Below, piece after piece: positions 24,550 through 36,000 of a stretch of DNA of 64,000 nucleotides. The notes under the pieces are model-generated. The model was not told the origin of the DNA. It saw only the letters and a list, made by a program, of their open reading frames with translations, and made no database searches. A program made the position numbers and the translations under genes. The stretch's first letter is position 1. Each line of letters starts with the position of its first letter. The stretch comes from Portulaca oleracea (lineage: Eukaryota > Streptophyta > Magnoliopsida > Caryophyllales > Portulacaceae): contig CM055872.1 in NCBI GenBank assembly GCA_029582165.1, positions 51,665,195 to 51,729,194 on the forward strand. The letters are read 5' to 3'.

Positions 24550-25978
24550 ACATATATTAAAACAAAACCCCCCACTATGAGCTTTTGCCATATGTCATAA
24601 CCAAAAAAATTTTTTTTAAAAAATAGAAAATTAATAAGCAACATATTATAGAGGAAAAAAAGGGTCAAAGGTAAATTATATACAATTGAATGATGAATAG
24701 TAAGTTATAAAAGGTAACAGAACATAACTTTTCAAATTCTGAAATTAATTGTCAATGTGTCATCACTAATTCCACTAAAAACTTATTACCACATACTTTA
24801 TACATCACTTACTCAAGCAAAGATTCCACAAGTTACATAAAGCATCATGAGCCCTTACCCTTAACCGTCAGATATCACTATTTACATAAATCTCATCAAC
24901 TGTTCCGTTTTCGCTCCATTTTGAGGACTCTAAATTTACTTATTTATATTTTTTCATTTCACTGTATGTTTCTAATTCATATATCTTTTCCCTTTCAAGA
25001 GTCCAGTGGACGATTTGTATAGTTCCACACAAATTAAAGTCTCCACCCTCATCATGTAATTTATTAATATAAGGTAAATTCTTCTAACTTTTATAGTAAA
25101 CTTCATAAACTATTATTTTATGATTCTATGTTATGTCAAGTTTAAGCTTATTTATTTTAAGGTAAAAAATATACTTTGTTTTTTGGGAAGAAAAGAACAT
25201 ATACAACTCCAATAATGTATAAATTTGGATTCTGTAATTAATGATTTTTTATGCAAGTATATAAGAGCAAAAATAAAATGAAAATAATTAAGAAAGGGAA
25301 GCTATATTATTTGGAGGGTTAAATAAAAATAATAAATTAACTTTTGCTTTTCATATATTATGGGCCTAATGTACTTTAGTATAATTAACAAAGGTAAGCT
25401 ATAATATTTTTGGGCTAGAATATTGCAATTGTAGTTACACATTATGTGCGTTGGGGCTTGACAGGTGCATGATGTTAAACTTTGTAAATTTTGACCGTTA
25501 ATTTTATAAATTATATTATTTAAGGTTAAAAAAATATTTTTACTTAAATATAATTATAATATTACAAGTCAAATTAATATAAAACGTGGAAACTTTATGG
25601 TCACAATGATGCACTGAACAACGGAAAAAAAGGAAAGGACACATCTCTTCGAAACAAAAGAAGTAGGAAGAATGGATATTGAGTAATTATCAAGAGTGTT
25701 TGTATGTTAGCCTTTTGAATTAAATGAATATTTAACACCCAAAAAATTGAACATTATTATAATAATTTATTGATAAAATAATTAACAATGTGGGATTACA
25801 TTATTATTGAGATTTTTGATTGATAACATAATAATAATAATCATTGTAAATTTAATAACACTCCTTGAACCGAAATTTGAAAAAAAGAAAGGAGAACATA
25901 ATTCCAACTGAATGAAAGAAACAACCAATAAGATTAAGTAACCCGTGCATCAGTGCATGACACGGGCTTAAAGGCTAG
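24550..25978 (+). mobile_element. non-autonomous Helitron inside the PIF element
   Basis: The 3' end is clear: a perfect hairpin CCCGTG...CACGGG (25942-25966), eight bases, then CTAG and host T. The 5' end is inferred at TACATATATTAAAACAAAAC, close to the TCTATATATTAAAAC start usual for such elements but with an altered TC. It encodes no Rep/helicase. The body is AT-rich. The left border is approximate. Confidence 0.65.
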
Positions 25979-26477
25979 TAATAATAATATCCATTCCATT
26001 CCATTTCCTAGCCGAACAACTTCACTTTTGGTATCTAATTCCATACCCATCCATCTAAGATTCTAATTCCATACACATTCCATTCCTAAAATCTCTCCAA
26101 ACATACCCTTAAGGTTTATATCCATTCATCAAAATATTAAAAACCATCCCTTATTCCCAAAGGGAGAAATTCATCATCATCATCCAAGCAGGATGGTTCT
26201 TACTCTTGTTACCGAGTGCGTACCTTAAACTGGAATGGACACCTCAATTTCTTCTTCGGACCTGCAGGCTTGTGGCCCTTGGGGGAAGCACTTCTTAAAA
26301 CAAAACAGAAAACTTCGCAATTGAGTTGGCTAGACTCAGTACACATACCCCTACAGTGTAAACTTTCCTAGTTCAATTTATTTCGCGCGTTTTTAACTCT
26401 TTTGTAAATGGAAACGCAACCCTGTCATAAAAACCTTGAATAGCCAAGGAAAGAAAAGAAAAACAAAATAAACATTA

Positions 26478-26517
26478 TCATCATCATCGTCGTCACCATC
26501 ATCATCATCATCATCAT
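26478..26517. repeat. imperfect (TCA)n microsatellite
   Basis: TCA units with TCG and ACC interruptions inside the giant LTR unit. Confidence 0.9.
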
Positions 26518-27968
26518 AGACCTCAATATAGACCTCATCATAGACACTGGTCAGGTCGTATGAAAGATGCCCATCGACATCGAAAGTACCTCAAGTAAGG
26601 TTAGCGCAATATAACAATAGACCTCATCATTGAAAGAACGAAAATCATAAACTTTCCATGAGTTAGACATCATGAAATCATCGGCATAATTCAACATCAT
26701 CATTAAAAAATGCTTGTTGAAGGGTAGGCAATATGCATACCTTGAGAGCGTAGGACCTGAGTCGAGTAAACTCGGGTGGGCAAGGATCTCGAATGTGGAC
26801 TGGCAACGACCGTGACATGTGGGCAGAAGAGACATAAAATATGAAATTGGTTCTTGATTCAATAAAAAAGAAGCTTCCAAAGTAAGTAAAAAAAGTTTGG
26901 CAGTCAAAGATAGAAAATAAGAAAATTCAGATTTTTCCGCATTTCATATTTTAGTCGTATCTCCATGAAGGAGTGTCGAAATATTCTATAATAGGACTTT
27001 TTGGAAAGGGAAAAATTATGTTTTACAACTTTCTCGACATGGTCAAAGGCTAAATAGGCTTGGAAGGGCCCGGAAATAGGCGTTTTACATTCTAGTTCAC
27101 TGCAGAATTTCCGACAGTGAACACGGTGAACATGGGGTTTTCGCAGATGTATAACTTCTTGAGTACAAGTCAAGGCTTGATCAAGGCTTGCTCAAAAAAT
27201 GGCCCCTAAATGGCTACTTTGGACTTTTAGAAACTTTAACACCTCCAAAAGTGGCCCCAAACAAGGCTTGATCAAGTTCGTAATATGGTTTTGGGGGCTT
27301 CTTTAAGGGGCATAACTTGAGTTCTAGACATCGGTTTTGGGGGAATTAAAGTCCGACATGAAGCTTACATGAGAGGCTATCAAAAGACATGGTTCCTTTG
27401 GCCTCGGGACACTTAAGACATCATCAAACATAGCCTCCATACATCCTTACTCAACACACTTTTTTACAACTTAAGTTTGACAACTTGTTGTGAACCTAGA
27501 CACACTTTGACGTGTACTACCTCAATTACAAACCCAAATCAGTGAGTGCTCTCCTCTTTTACATTAACCACAAGAGTAACCACCAAAGTGATCAAAACCT
27601 CGCACAAGGTACCACTTTCAACACCACTTTTCTATATACTTGATTTTTCTAATTCTAATTCACCCTCTCCCTCTTCATAAACAACGAACCAAGCTAGAAA
27701 CTCCCAATTTCTAGATTTAAAGTGACTTTAATATGGTCTCTAACCACACATGCAACAAGGTTTTTCATATCCACAACATATTTCCAACATGCACCACCAA
27801 ATACTCAACATTTCCTTATTAATTCACCACTTAAACATCACAGAACAACATCATCAATTTCCAGCCCTTATACTTGCTTTATTTCATCATAAAAATTACA
27901 TGCTAGAGGTTTTTAACAACAATCAAGCACCAACCAAGTCATATACATTCAACCATAATCCATTCTTT

Positions 27969-28222
27969 TATAAGGTATTTCATCGAACACTTTATGTGCA
28001 TCATAATACACTGAAGATCCATATCTAATTCACCACTTCAATTACCAAAACTCATTATCAACAACTCTAAGTGTACTTTCAGATTTGAGACAACAATTAA
28101 ATCATCGTAAAAGTTACGTGCACACTACACTACACCTTCCTCAAGTACATCCCAACCTCCATACTTAAATTTCACCATCTCTTACTTTATGAGGTATTTC
28201 ATTGAACACTTTATGTGCATCA
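27969..28222. repeat. about 220-bp tandem duplication, first copy (second copy split by a Helitron)
   Basis: GGTATTTCATCGAACACTTTA and the following 200 bases recur from 28188, with the second copy continuing at 30343-30560 after the Helitron. Shared stretches include CTCATTATCAACAACTCTAA and TGCACACTACACTACAC. Confidence 0.85.
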
Positions 28223-29138
28223 TCTATATATAATAATAGAAATCATTGTGGGCCCCACAAAATAAAGTCACGGGAGCGTTTCTCGGAATCTAGACCAATC
28301 ACAACGCAGTAAATTGTATTTTATTTTCAATTTCTTTCAAGATTTTATTTACAATTAAAGAAATTTAAAAATATATCTTTAATCCACGTCTGCTTGACAA
28401 CAGTTACATTCAAAACGAGTCCTACTAAATCTCAAACATTAGTGTTCAATTTAAATTTAAATTGTTTTTTATTTTCTATTTTTTCTATATTTTATTTACA
28501 ATTGAAGAAATTAAAAAATCTATATATATTAATAGTAAAGTTTGTGGGCCTCGCCGAATGGAGAAAGGAGATTTATTGTATGGATTCTGACCAATCAGAA
28601 AGCAAATAAATACAAAATTAAATTATTTTGGTGCAAATATTAGTAATTATTTGGTGTTATCTATAATATATATATAATAATCTATACATTATAATAGAAA
28701 TCATTGTGGGTCCCATGAAATAAAGTCACGGGAGCATTTCTCGGAGTTTAGAACAATCACAACGCAGTAAATTGTATTTTATTTTCAATTTCTTTCCTGA
28801 TTTTATTTACAATTAAAGAAATTTAAAAATATATCTTTAATCCACATTTGCTTGACAACAGTTACATTCAAAACGAGTCCTACTAAGTCTCAAACAGTAG
28901 TGTTCAATTTTAATTTAAATTGTGTTTTATTTTCTATTTTTTCCAGATTTTATTTACAATTAAAGAAATTAAAAAATCTATATATATTAATAGTAAAGTT
29001 TGTGGGCCTCTCCGAATGGAGAAATGAGATTTATTATAGGGATTCTGACCAATCAGAAAGCAGATAAAGACTAAACTATAAATACTAAATTAATTTATTT
29101 TGGTGCAAATATTAGTAATTATTTTGGTGTTATCTATA

Positions 29139-29169
<31 letters not shown>

Positions 29170-29382
29170 ATAATAATAATAATAATATATCTATATATAT
29201 CTATATAATATTAATAGTAAACTTTGTGGGTCCCACATAATGGAGAAAATAAATACTAAATTAAATTATTTTGACCAATCAAAAAGCACAAAAAGCAAAT
29301 AAATACTTAAATTATGTTGGTCCAAATATCAGTAATTATTTAGGTGTTATCCATAATGATGATGATGATGATGATGATGATG

Positions 29383-29420
<38 letters not shown>

Positions 29421-30342
29421 CAAAATCTATCTATCTATATAATATTAATATATGGTATCATTTTTGGGTCCCACAAAATGTTAAAAGGAGATTAATTGTG
29501 CGGACTCCAACCAATCAAAAAATCGATAAATACTGAAGTAAATTATTTTGGTACAAATATCAGTAATTATTTCATTCGAATAACTTATTATATCGGTATG
29601 TACATATACTCCCTCCGTTCTTTTTTATCTGTCATTTATGGTTTTCAGTGTCAAACTTTAATCAATAATTTCTAATATAAATTTTTTATAAAAAATTATA
29701 ATATTACAATTTTTAATAGTATTTTTTATTGCAAATTTAATGACATCAATTTTGTAAGATGAATCATTATACAAATTAAGATATTAATGGACAAAATTTT
29801 TAACACAATTTCCTAGATGATTGATAAAAAAAGAACGGAGGTAGTATAATTTTTCATTCGAACAACTTATTATGTATTTTATGCAGTTTCATTCGAATAG
29901 CTTACTACTATGGAACACAATAGTACTCTCTTTCATTTAATATTATCATATAAGTCGTGATATTTATATTTTTCGTAGGTTAGGCTATGAGATATAATGC
30001 TATTTATTGTTTGTTTTAATATTGATATGTAAATATTTGTATTAATATTGGTACATACATGTATATTGAATTCATAATGTCATTTTATGGTTTCCTTTTA
30101 AATTGGTATGCACATCCATATTTCTTAATTAAATTGTTATTTTTGTATTTTTTTCCTTATAATTAGAATGTATATTTATATGTACATAAATTTATATTAT
30201 AGTTGCTTTTTAATTATTAAACACATTTTTTAATATACCCGTGCAACACGACTTTGTATGAACAGTTACTTATCCATGATTTTTATAAAATTTCAAATAA
30301 CTAATTTAGTTTACTCCGTGCATCGCATGGGTTGAGGCCTAG
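28223..30342 (+). mobile_element. non-autonomous Helitron with exact paralogous empty site
   Basis: Starts TCTATATATAATAATAGAAA and ends with the hairpin CCGTGC-ATC-GCATGG, then TTGAGGC and CTAG, inserted between host A (28222) and T (30343). The neighbouring tandem copy keeps the uninterrupted target GTGCATCATAATACACT near 27997-28013, proving both borders. Inside, a segment of about 460 bp (AATAGAAATCATTGTGGG, ACCAATCACAACGCAG) is repeated twice. Shorter 5'-end-like blocks recur near 28990, 29215 and 29455. No Rep/helicase is encoded. Confidence 0.9.
29356..29420. repeat. compound (GAT)n(AAT)n microsatellite
   Basis: About 9 GAT units followed by about 12 AAT units inside the Helitron. Asp/Asn runs in translation are artefacts. 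Confidence 0.95.
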
Positions 30343-31405
30343 TAATACACTAAAAAGCCATCTCTAATTCACCACTTTAATAACCAAAACTCATTATCAA
30401 CAACTCTAAGTGTACTTTTAGATTTGGGACAACAATTAAATCATCATAAAAGTGACATGCACACTACACTACACGTTCCTCAAGTGCATCCCAAGCTCCA
30501 TACTTAAATTCCACCATCTCTTACTTGATTCACATCTTTATAGACATACCATACACTTCAATTACCAACAAAACCTCAAGATTAATGTTCTACCCTTATT
30601 AATCTATCTAATCCAAGAAATTATACCAAGAACTCATAATTTATTTTACCCAACTCAAAGAACTTGAATTAAGAAGTTAGGGTTTAGAAATTACCTTAAA
30701 AAGGGGAGGAAAGGAAGAGAAACAAGAGGGTCGCGCTGCTGTGGAGGTCGTCGGTCGTCGTCCTTGGTGGCGTCGCCGGTGTCTAGCGCCGACGGCCGGT
30801 CGTCGCAGGCAGAGAGGGGGAAAAACGACAGTGGCAGCAGAAGAATAGAGAGTCAAGAGAGAGAGGAATGAGCTATTACGTTATGTACTTGTGTTTGAGA
30901 AATCTGAAATGGAAATGAAGAGTAATGTCATCATATTTCTCTGCATATTAAACCAAGAGCTATGGGCTTCTATAACAAAGTCAGGCCTAATTAATTATTA
31001 AGCCCTCCATTTGTCTCTTTTCTTATACATATCTCTCCTTTAACCCAACACTATTAATTTGAGAACCTAGGTCAACCTTTACGAGATTAAACTATGAGAA
31101 ACCTCAATAATCAAAATTTCATAAGTACTCATGTTTCTAATAATAATAAATCCGAATAAACCCGAATGAGAAATTGTCAACCAAAAGATCTGAATGTTAT
31201 GGTTACTAACAAGGATCGGAAATACTACTTGAGGAGTATCTAGCGAATGTACTACCCTGAAGATCGATGGTCGTTGCACTGTTCGAGACCTGTAAAAACA
31301 TTGACAACAATTAAAGAATTTAAAAAGCGCGAATTAATTCAATTACGTTTGATTAGCAAAGTCAATCATCATGGATTACGGTAGGTTATTACAGACCAAT
31401 ATCAT

Positions 31406-31532
31406 TATTTTCCGAAAAATGTTTTGTCTCCTACCAAACAAGAGAAATTTGACATGGAAAGTTGTTTTCCTTGGAAAGTCAATTCCCTTGAAAAATCATT
31501 TCCTTAAAAGTCATTTTCCTTACAATCAAATA
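31406..31532. mobile_element. truncated Tourist-like MITE end
   Basis: The right end CAATCAAATACACCC and repeated TTTCCTTGGAAA/TCATTTTCCTTA motifs resemble the subterminal style of the PIF element at 8153-9737. The opposite end is missing. Confidence 0.5.
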
Positions 31533-31810
31533 CACCCTAAGGTTTATTGGTGGAATTCAAGTGAGTCTATGGGTTATGGGGTATTAAATGAATCTTATGG
31601 ATCCTAAATGAATCTGGATCTCAAGATCCAGTAAATATTCATTTATGATCTAGATTCAATTTTAGATTCATTGATTCTCAAATCAACGAATCTAGATATT
31701 TTAATATGGGTAGAATCTACGTACGAATATGGATCAAATCCAATATTTATCACCATGCCTATTTATAGGAGAGAGATAAGGGGTGAAGGAGATCCTCCAT
31801 TGATGTGGGA

Positions 31811-31878
31811 CGCGCGTGGACCGTGGTGAGCAACAAAACTCATTCTGCTGCTCACTGGCCCACCACGGACCGTGGTGG
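31811..31878. promoter_or_regulatory. pair of CACGG-N-CCGTG-type palindromes
   Basis: A perfect 19-mer CCACCACGGACCGTGGTGG is centred at 31869, with a half-degraded partner GCGTGGACCGTGG centred at 31820, 49 bp away. The motif class and spacing match the LTR arrays further right. I could not define an LTR around it. Confidence 0.6.
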
Positions 31879-32135
31879 CTTGTTTTTCCCAAAAACCACC
31901 CTCGCGTTTCCTCCGGTTCATTCCCGTATTATCCCGTACCTTTTTCCACAAACACATTGCCTTCAAGTTGCTGACTTGTATGACTTTATGGGACCAAATA
32001 ACTTGGCTGTGATCGAACCTATTCGATCACTGATTAAGGGGATTTCTAACCCATTTTGTACTGTTTTGAGTCACCAAAGAGAGGTTGTAAAGGTCCCTTC
32101 TTTTGATACAAATGATAGCGAGGAGACAGACTTTG

Positions 32136-32425
32136 ACCCTGTTTGGCAATCAGCTGGTAGCTGTTAGTTGTTAGTTTGTAGTTGTTAGCTGATAGCGTTT
32201 TGAATTAGCTGTTTGACTTTAGCTGTTTGCAGGGAAAGTGTTTAGTAAAGTAGCTTTTTGTGAAAAACTACCTCAAAAAGTTTCATCAACTAACTTTTTG
32301 AAAACTAGCTTATTGGGTCCAAAAAAACTAATATAAAAAGCTACTTACCAAACACCTCAAGTAGCTTTTTAATCTTGATCAAAAAGCTAAAAATTATCCA
32401 AAAAGTTGGGTAGCCAAACACCCCC
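32136..32425. mobile_element. MITE upstream of the DUF810 gene
   Basis: The left end ACCCTGTTTGGCAATCAG and the right end, mirrored, GGGGGTGTTTGGCTACCC are typical MITE termini. The interior has inverted TAGCTTTTT/AAAAAGCTA repeats. CTTTG flanks both sides, but the duplication length is uncertain, so PIF or hAT both remain possible. Confidence 0.65.
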
Positions 32426-33044
32426 TTTGTGACGGCACGCTTGAATTCTAATATCTCTGGTGATATTGAGAATCTGTCTTAGATGACTCCAATACTCATG
32501 GTAGAAGAAAAAAAATAAGAGAGAGAAGACTTTTCTGAAGTAGTATGCAAGGCCCCTTTTGCTAAATCTAGGAGTCACAATAAAAGAAAGGACAAGAATA
32601 CTACATTGATAGAGAAATCCTCATAACTCCCTTGAGATCATTTAGGGGATATGACACATAGGGCAAAGTTTCATTGTGATTTGGGTTTCATTCATGTGGA
32701 CCATGAGACTGTGCGAAGTGGCTTGAAGAGAAATGTCGAAGAGAGAAGTTGCTGATTTCAAAGACTTGGTTTTCCTGTGTCATTTCTAACTGTTGGTTGT
32801 GATATTCAGTATAGTCATTTATTAAGCTATCTTGTTGTTGTCGATGTTTTATGCTCTTTCCTTTTTAGGCTTTAAATAATAAAAACAAAGAATTTTTTAA
32901 TTTTTTTTTTATAAAACTGTTGTTTTACGTTTAAGCGGTAGGCAGGGAGTATGCAACAAAAACGAAAAGAAAAGAAAAGGGAGAAAGTTGTGTTAATGAG
33001 TGTGTGATTATTTCACCCTTCATCAGGCTCAGTCTGTCTCTCCA
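32426..33044 (+). promoter_or_regulatory. 5' flank and probable 5' UTR of the DUF810 gene
   Basis: No coding region is recognised. A purine-rich stretch (32950-32990) and CTCTCC/TCTGTCTC pyrimidine tracts lie just before the ATG at 33045, a usual plant 5' UTR composition. A TATA-like element is not clear. The MITE ends about 620 bp upstream, so promoter sequence may be partly transposon-derived (inference). Confidence 0.4.
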
Positions 33045-36000
33045 ATGGCGCTCCTTTTCAGGGACAGAAGCTCGCTTGGCAATGGTGGTTCAAAGAGGGA
33101 AAAGATTCCTCCACCGGAAACACTGAATCCACCACCGTCATCCTCTCTTGCCTCGCCATTCTCCACCGACCTCACTCATTCTCTTTCCATTTCCGACCTG
33201 CGCGACACTGCCTACGAGGTCTTCCTCGCCGTCTCCCGCACTTCCTCCGGCAAGCCTCTCTCCTCTTCCTCTTCCTCTTCATCTTCAACTCCTCCTTCCA
33301 ATGTCTCTGTAGATTTGCAGCGTTCCCTCACGTCAGCGGCAGCTAGTAAGATGAAGAAGGCCCTTGGACTCAGATCCTCCATTCCCAGCTTAGGGCTCAA
33401 GAAAGCAAGCCCTACTAAGACTGAGGTTACTCCTACTAGTAAGGTTGCTAAGCCTACTACTCTTGGTGAGCTCATGCGGGTTCAAATGCGGGTTTCTGAG
33501 ATGGTTGATTCTAGAATTCGTCGGGCTCTGCTTGGGATCACTGCTTCTCAGGTCAGATCTCCTGCTTTTATTGTTTATTCTTCTTGATTCACTTTAATTC
33601 AGTATGTGAATAGTAATGCAGCTTCTTTTCTTTGGGATTCAAGTGATCAAAGTTGGTGAACATGCAAGATTCATTGCAATTTTAGCTGTATTTGTCATAA
33701 TTCTTTATATCGGATCTTGTTGTGCGGTATTCTTATATTCTCCAAATTATGCATTTGAGTGACAGCTTATTTGTCCATTTGCATATTGAGTAATGAGGAA
33801 TATGTGATTAAACCAAACCGATCTGACTTTCGTATTTCCATCGAATTATGACGGAATTTCTGTTTTGTATTTTCTACTAGTTTTATATGGGATGTTCTTA
33901 AGATATTTTGGATAAACACTTCTGTGGTAGCTGTTGCTTGATATGAAGGTAGCTAACAGTTCATTTAGGAGTGACTGATAATCTCAAAACCTCAAAAAAT
34001 TATCAACAAACCATCAAAGGAATCTGTTTAATCACATCTCTGTTGTGAGATAATCTCTGTCAAGTATTTGTATTTTCATTTTACTTGATGGAGATTATCA
34101 TTTATGATAGACCCTTTTGGTACATTTCATTAAATTCCAGTGAATTAATGCTTCTGTTATTTTGTCAATTGTCATGTACATATTACAGCTTGGAAAACGA
34201 GTTGATTCCCTGGTTCTTCCTCTAGAGTTATTGCAACAGCTAAAAGTGTCAGACTTTACTGATCAGCAAGAATATGAATCATGGCAAAAACGGAATTTGA
34301 GGGTTCTTGAAGCTGGCCTTATCTTACATCCCTACCAACCTGTTGGTAAAGCAAATACTGCTGCTGTCCAGCAGTTACAAAAGATAATACGTGGGGCTTT
34401 AGAGCAGCCAATGGAGACTGGAAAAAATAACGAGTCAATGCAAGTTCTTCGTACTGCTGTAGTAGCTTTGGCATGCAGATCTTCTGATGGATTGTTGGAT
34501 TGTTGTCACTGGGCAGATGGATTTCCACTCAATCTGTGTTTGTACGAAAAGTTGTTGGAAGCATGCTTTGATGTTAATTATGGGTCTGCTATCATTGAAG
34601 AGATTGATGAACTGATGGATCTTATCAAGAAGACTTGGTCAATTCTTGGAATTAACCAAATGTTGCACAACCTATGTTTCTCCTGGGTTTTGTTCGATCG
34701 TTTTATTGCTGCGGGGCAAGTTGATAATGAACTCCTGTCTACCATTGATGGTCAGCTGGAAGAAGTTGCAAAGGATGCAAAGACAACAAAAGATCCAATA
34801 TACTCTAAGTTTTTGAGTGCAGTGCTGACATCAATTTTGGGTTGGGTAGAGAAAAGATTACTAGCATATCATGATACTTTTGATAGTGTAAATATTAGTA
34901 CTATGCCTAACATTGTTTCAATTGGGATATCAGCGGCGAAGATTTTAGTTGAGGATATATCCCATGAATATCGTAGGAAAAGGAAAAGTGAAGCGGATGT
35001 GGCTCGTAGCAGGATTGATACTTACATCAAGTCTTCACTTCGTACTGCATTTTCTCAGGTAAGTTCCTACAGCCAACTTGTGCTTGTTTTTGCCCTTCTC
35101 TCTACCGCAACAGCATTTTTTTTTTTTTTTTTTTTTTGGTAGGGGGGGGGGGGGGGGAGGGGGGTTATATCTTGGAGGTGAAATTGCAAGAAATGCTTCT
35201 GATGTAGGTAGTCTGTATTTCAAATATTATCTTAGCTTTCAATGACACACTAATTTAATGTGCATTGGAATGGATGTCGGGGACCTTGCATGGGGCTTCG
35301 CGTTTGCACTAGGTTGAAATACGACATGAGGCTTTCATAGTGTTAGGATTATTTCAAGAGTACTAGTGGATTATATAACATGAGAAATCATGTGGTATAA
35401 GTATACGGATCATATATAAGTTAAACACAAGTTATATGATCAACACGGACCAAGTTGGGGTTGGCACGAGTCGTGCTGGCAACCAAAGAGCAAGGCAAAG
35501 TGCACAAGGCTCACCACAGGTCGTGGTGTAGCACCGCGGATCGTGGTGACCTTGCCACAATCTGTGGCAAGGCTCAGCTGCTTGTTTAATGCTTTAACGG
35601 CTATATAATCCAAATCATTAAGGTGCAATCTCGAATTAACATCAGAATATTGACCCCAACAGCTATATTGACATTATCACATATGGTCAATTGACTTAGT
35701 CAAGGTCAAGATACTCATTAAGGATCTTAATTCAGTCCTTTGACCAAGGGTTAAGGGGTGTAAGATGTCTCCTACAAACAGGAGTCATTTTTTATCCATT
35801 TGATCATATTGTCATCTAATCACATTCTATCATTCTTGTCTAGACTGCAGCTATATTAGAGTGTACCAAGTGAGAAACAAGTTTCTTGAGTGTGTTAAGT
35901 GGTAAGTTTTATCCCTTTGATCATTACGGTGCAGTAAATCATAAGGAAAGTGAGTTCGTCCACGACTCTTAGCGATATCCAAAGTGAGAGAACCATTGGT

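Larger units (their letters stand above)
23907..26108. mobile_element. PIF/Harbinger-like element carrying a Helitron
   Basis: Ends GGCCATGTTTGAAGAGAT and, mirrored, GGGTATGTTTGGAGAGAT are followed in both arms by AGGAATGGAAT. TTA lies at 23904-23906 and 26109-26111. Subterminal repeats of GGAATGGAATTAG are mirrored. No transposase is present. Most of the interior is a later Helitron insertion. Confidence 0.8.
23661..31393 (-). mobile_element. giant solo LTR-like unit (about 3.4 kb before nested insertions)
   Basis: On the minus strand it starts TGTAATAACC and ends GGGGGCGTTACA, and it is flanked by GACCA at 23656-23660 and 31394-31398 (5-bp TSD). It has no gag-pol, PBS or PPT, so a solo LTR or large non-coding derivative is likely. 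Near its 5' part (30720-30860) is a GC-rich CGTCGTCGGTCGTC-type stretch. It contains a PIF element (23907-26108), a Helitron (28223-30342) and an internal tandem duplication. The same kind of unit begins at 60829. Confidence 0.75.
17520..31759. mobile_element. hAT-like outer element expanded to 14 kb by nested insertions
   Basis: The left end GTAGGGATGGCGATGGGTC and the right end, mirrored, AGGCATGGTGATAAAT belong to the same TAGGGATGGCAATGG-type family as 11253-11783. Both ends continue into AGATTCATAT/GGATCCAT-rich subterminal DNA. TATTTATAG occurs at 17511-17519 and 31760-31768, giving an 8-9 bp TSD. Inside are a tandem repeat, a LINE, an LTR unit, a PIF element and two Helitrons. The end match is imperfect, so the pairing is likely but not proven. 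Confidence 0.6.

Noticed and set aside
24378..24668. Minus-strand frames with Leu or Ile runs
   Set aside because: Product of the (AAT)n microsatellite; no protein features.
31805..32167. 120-codon plus-strand frame
   Set aside because: No recognisable domain; it begins in the palindrome region and ends in a MITE.
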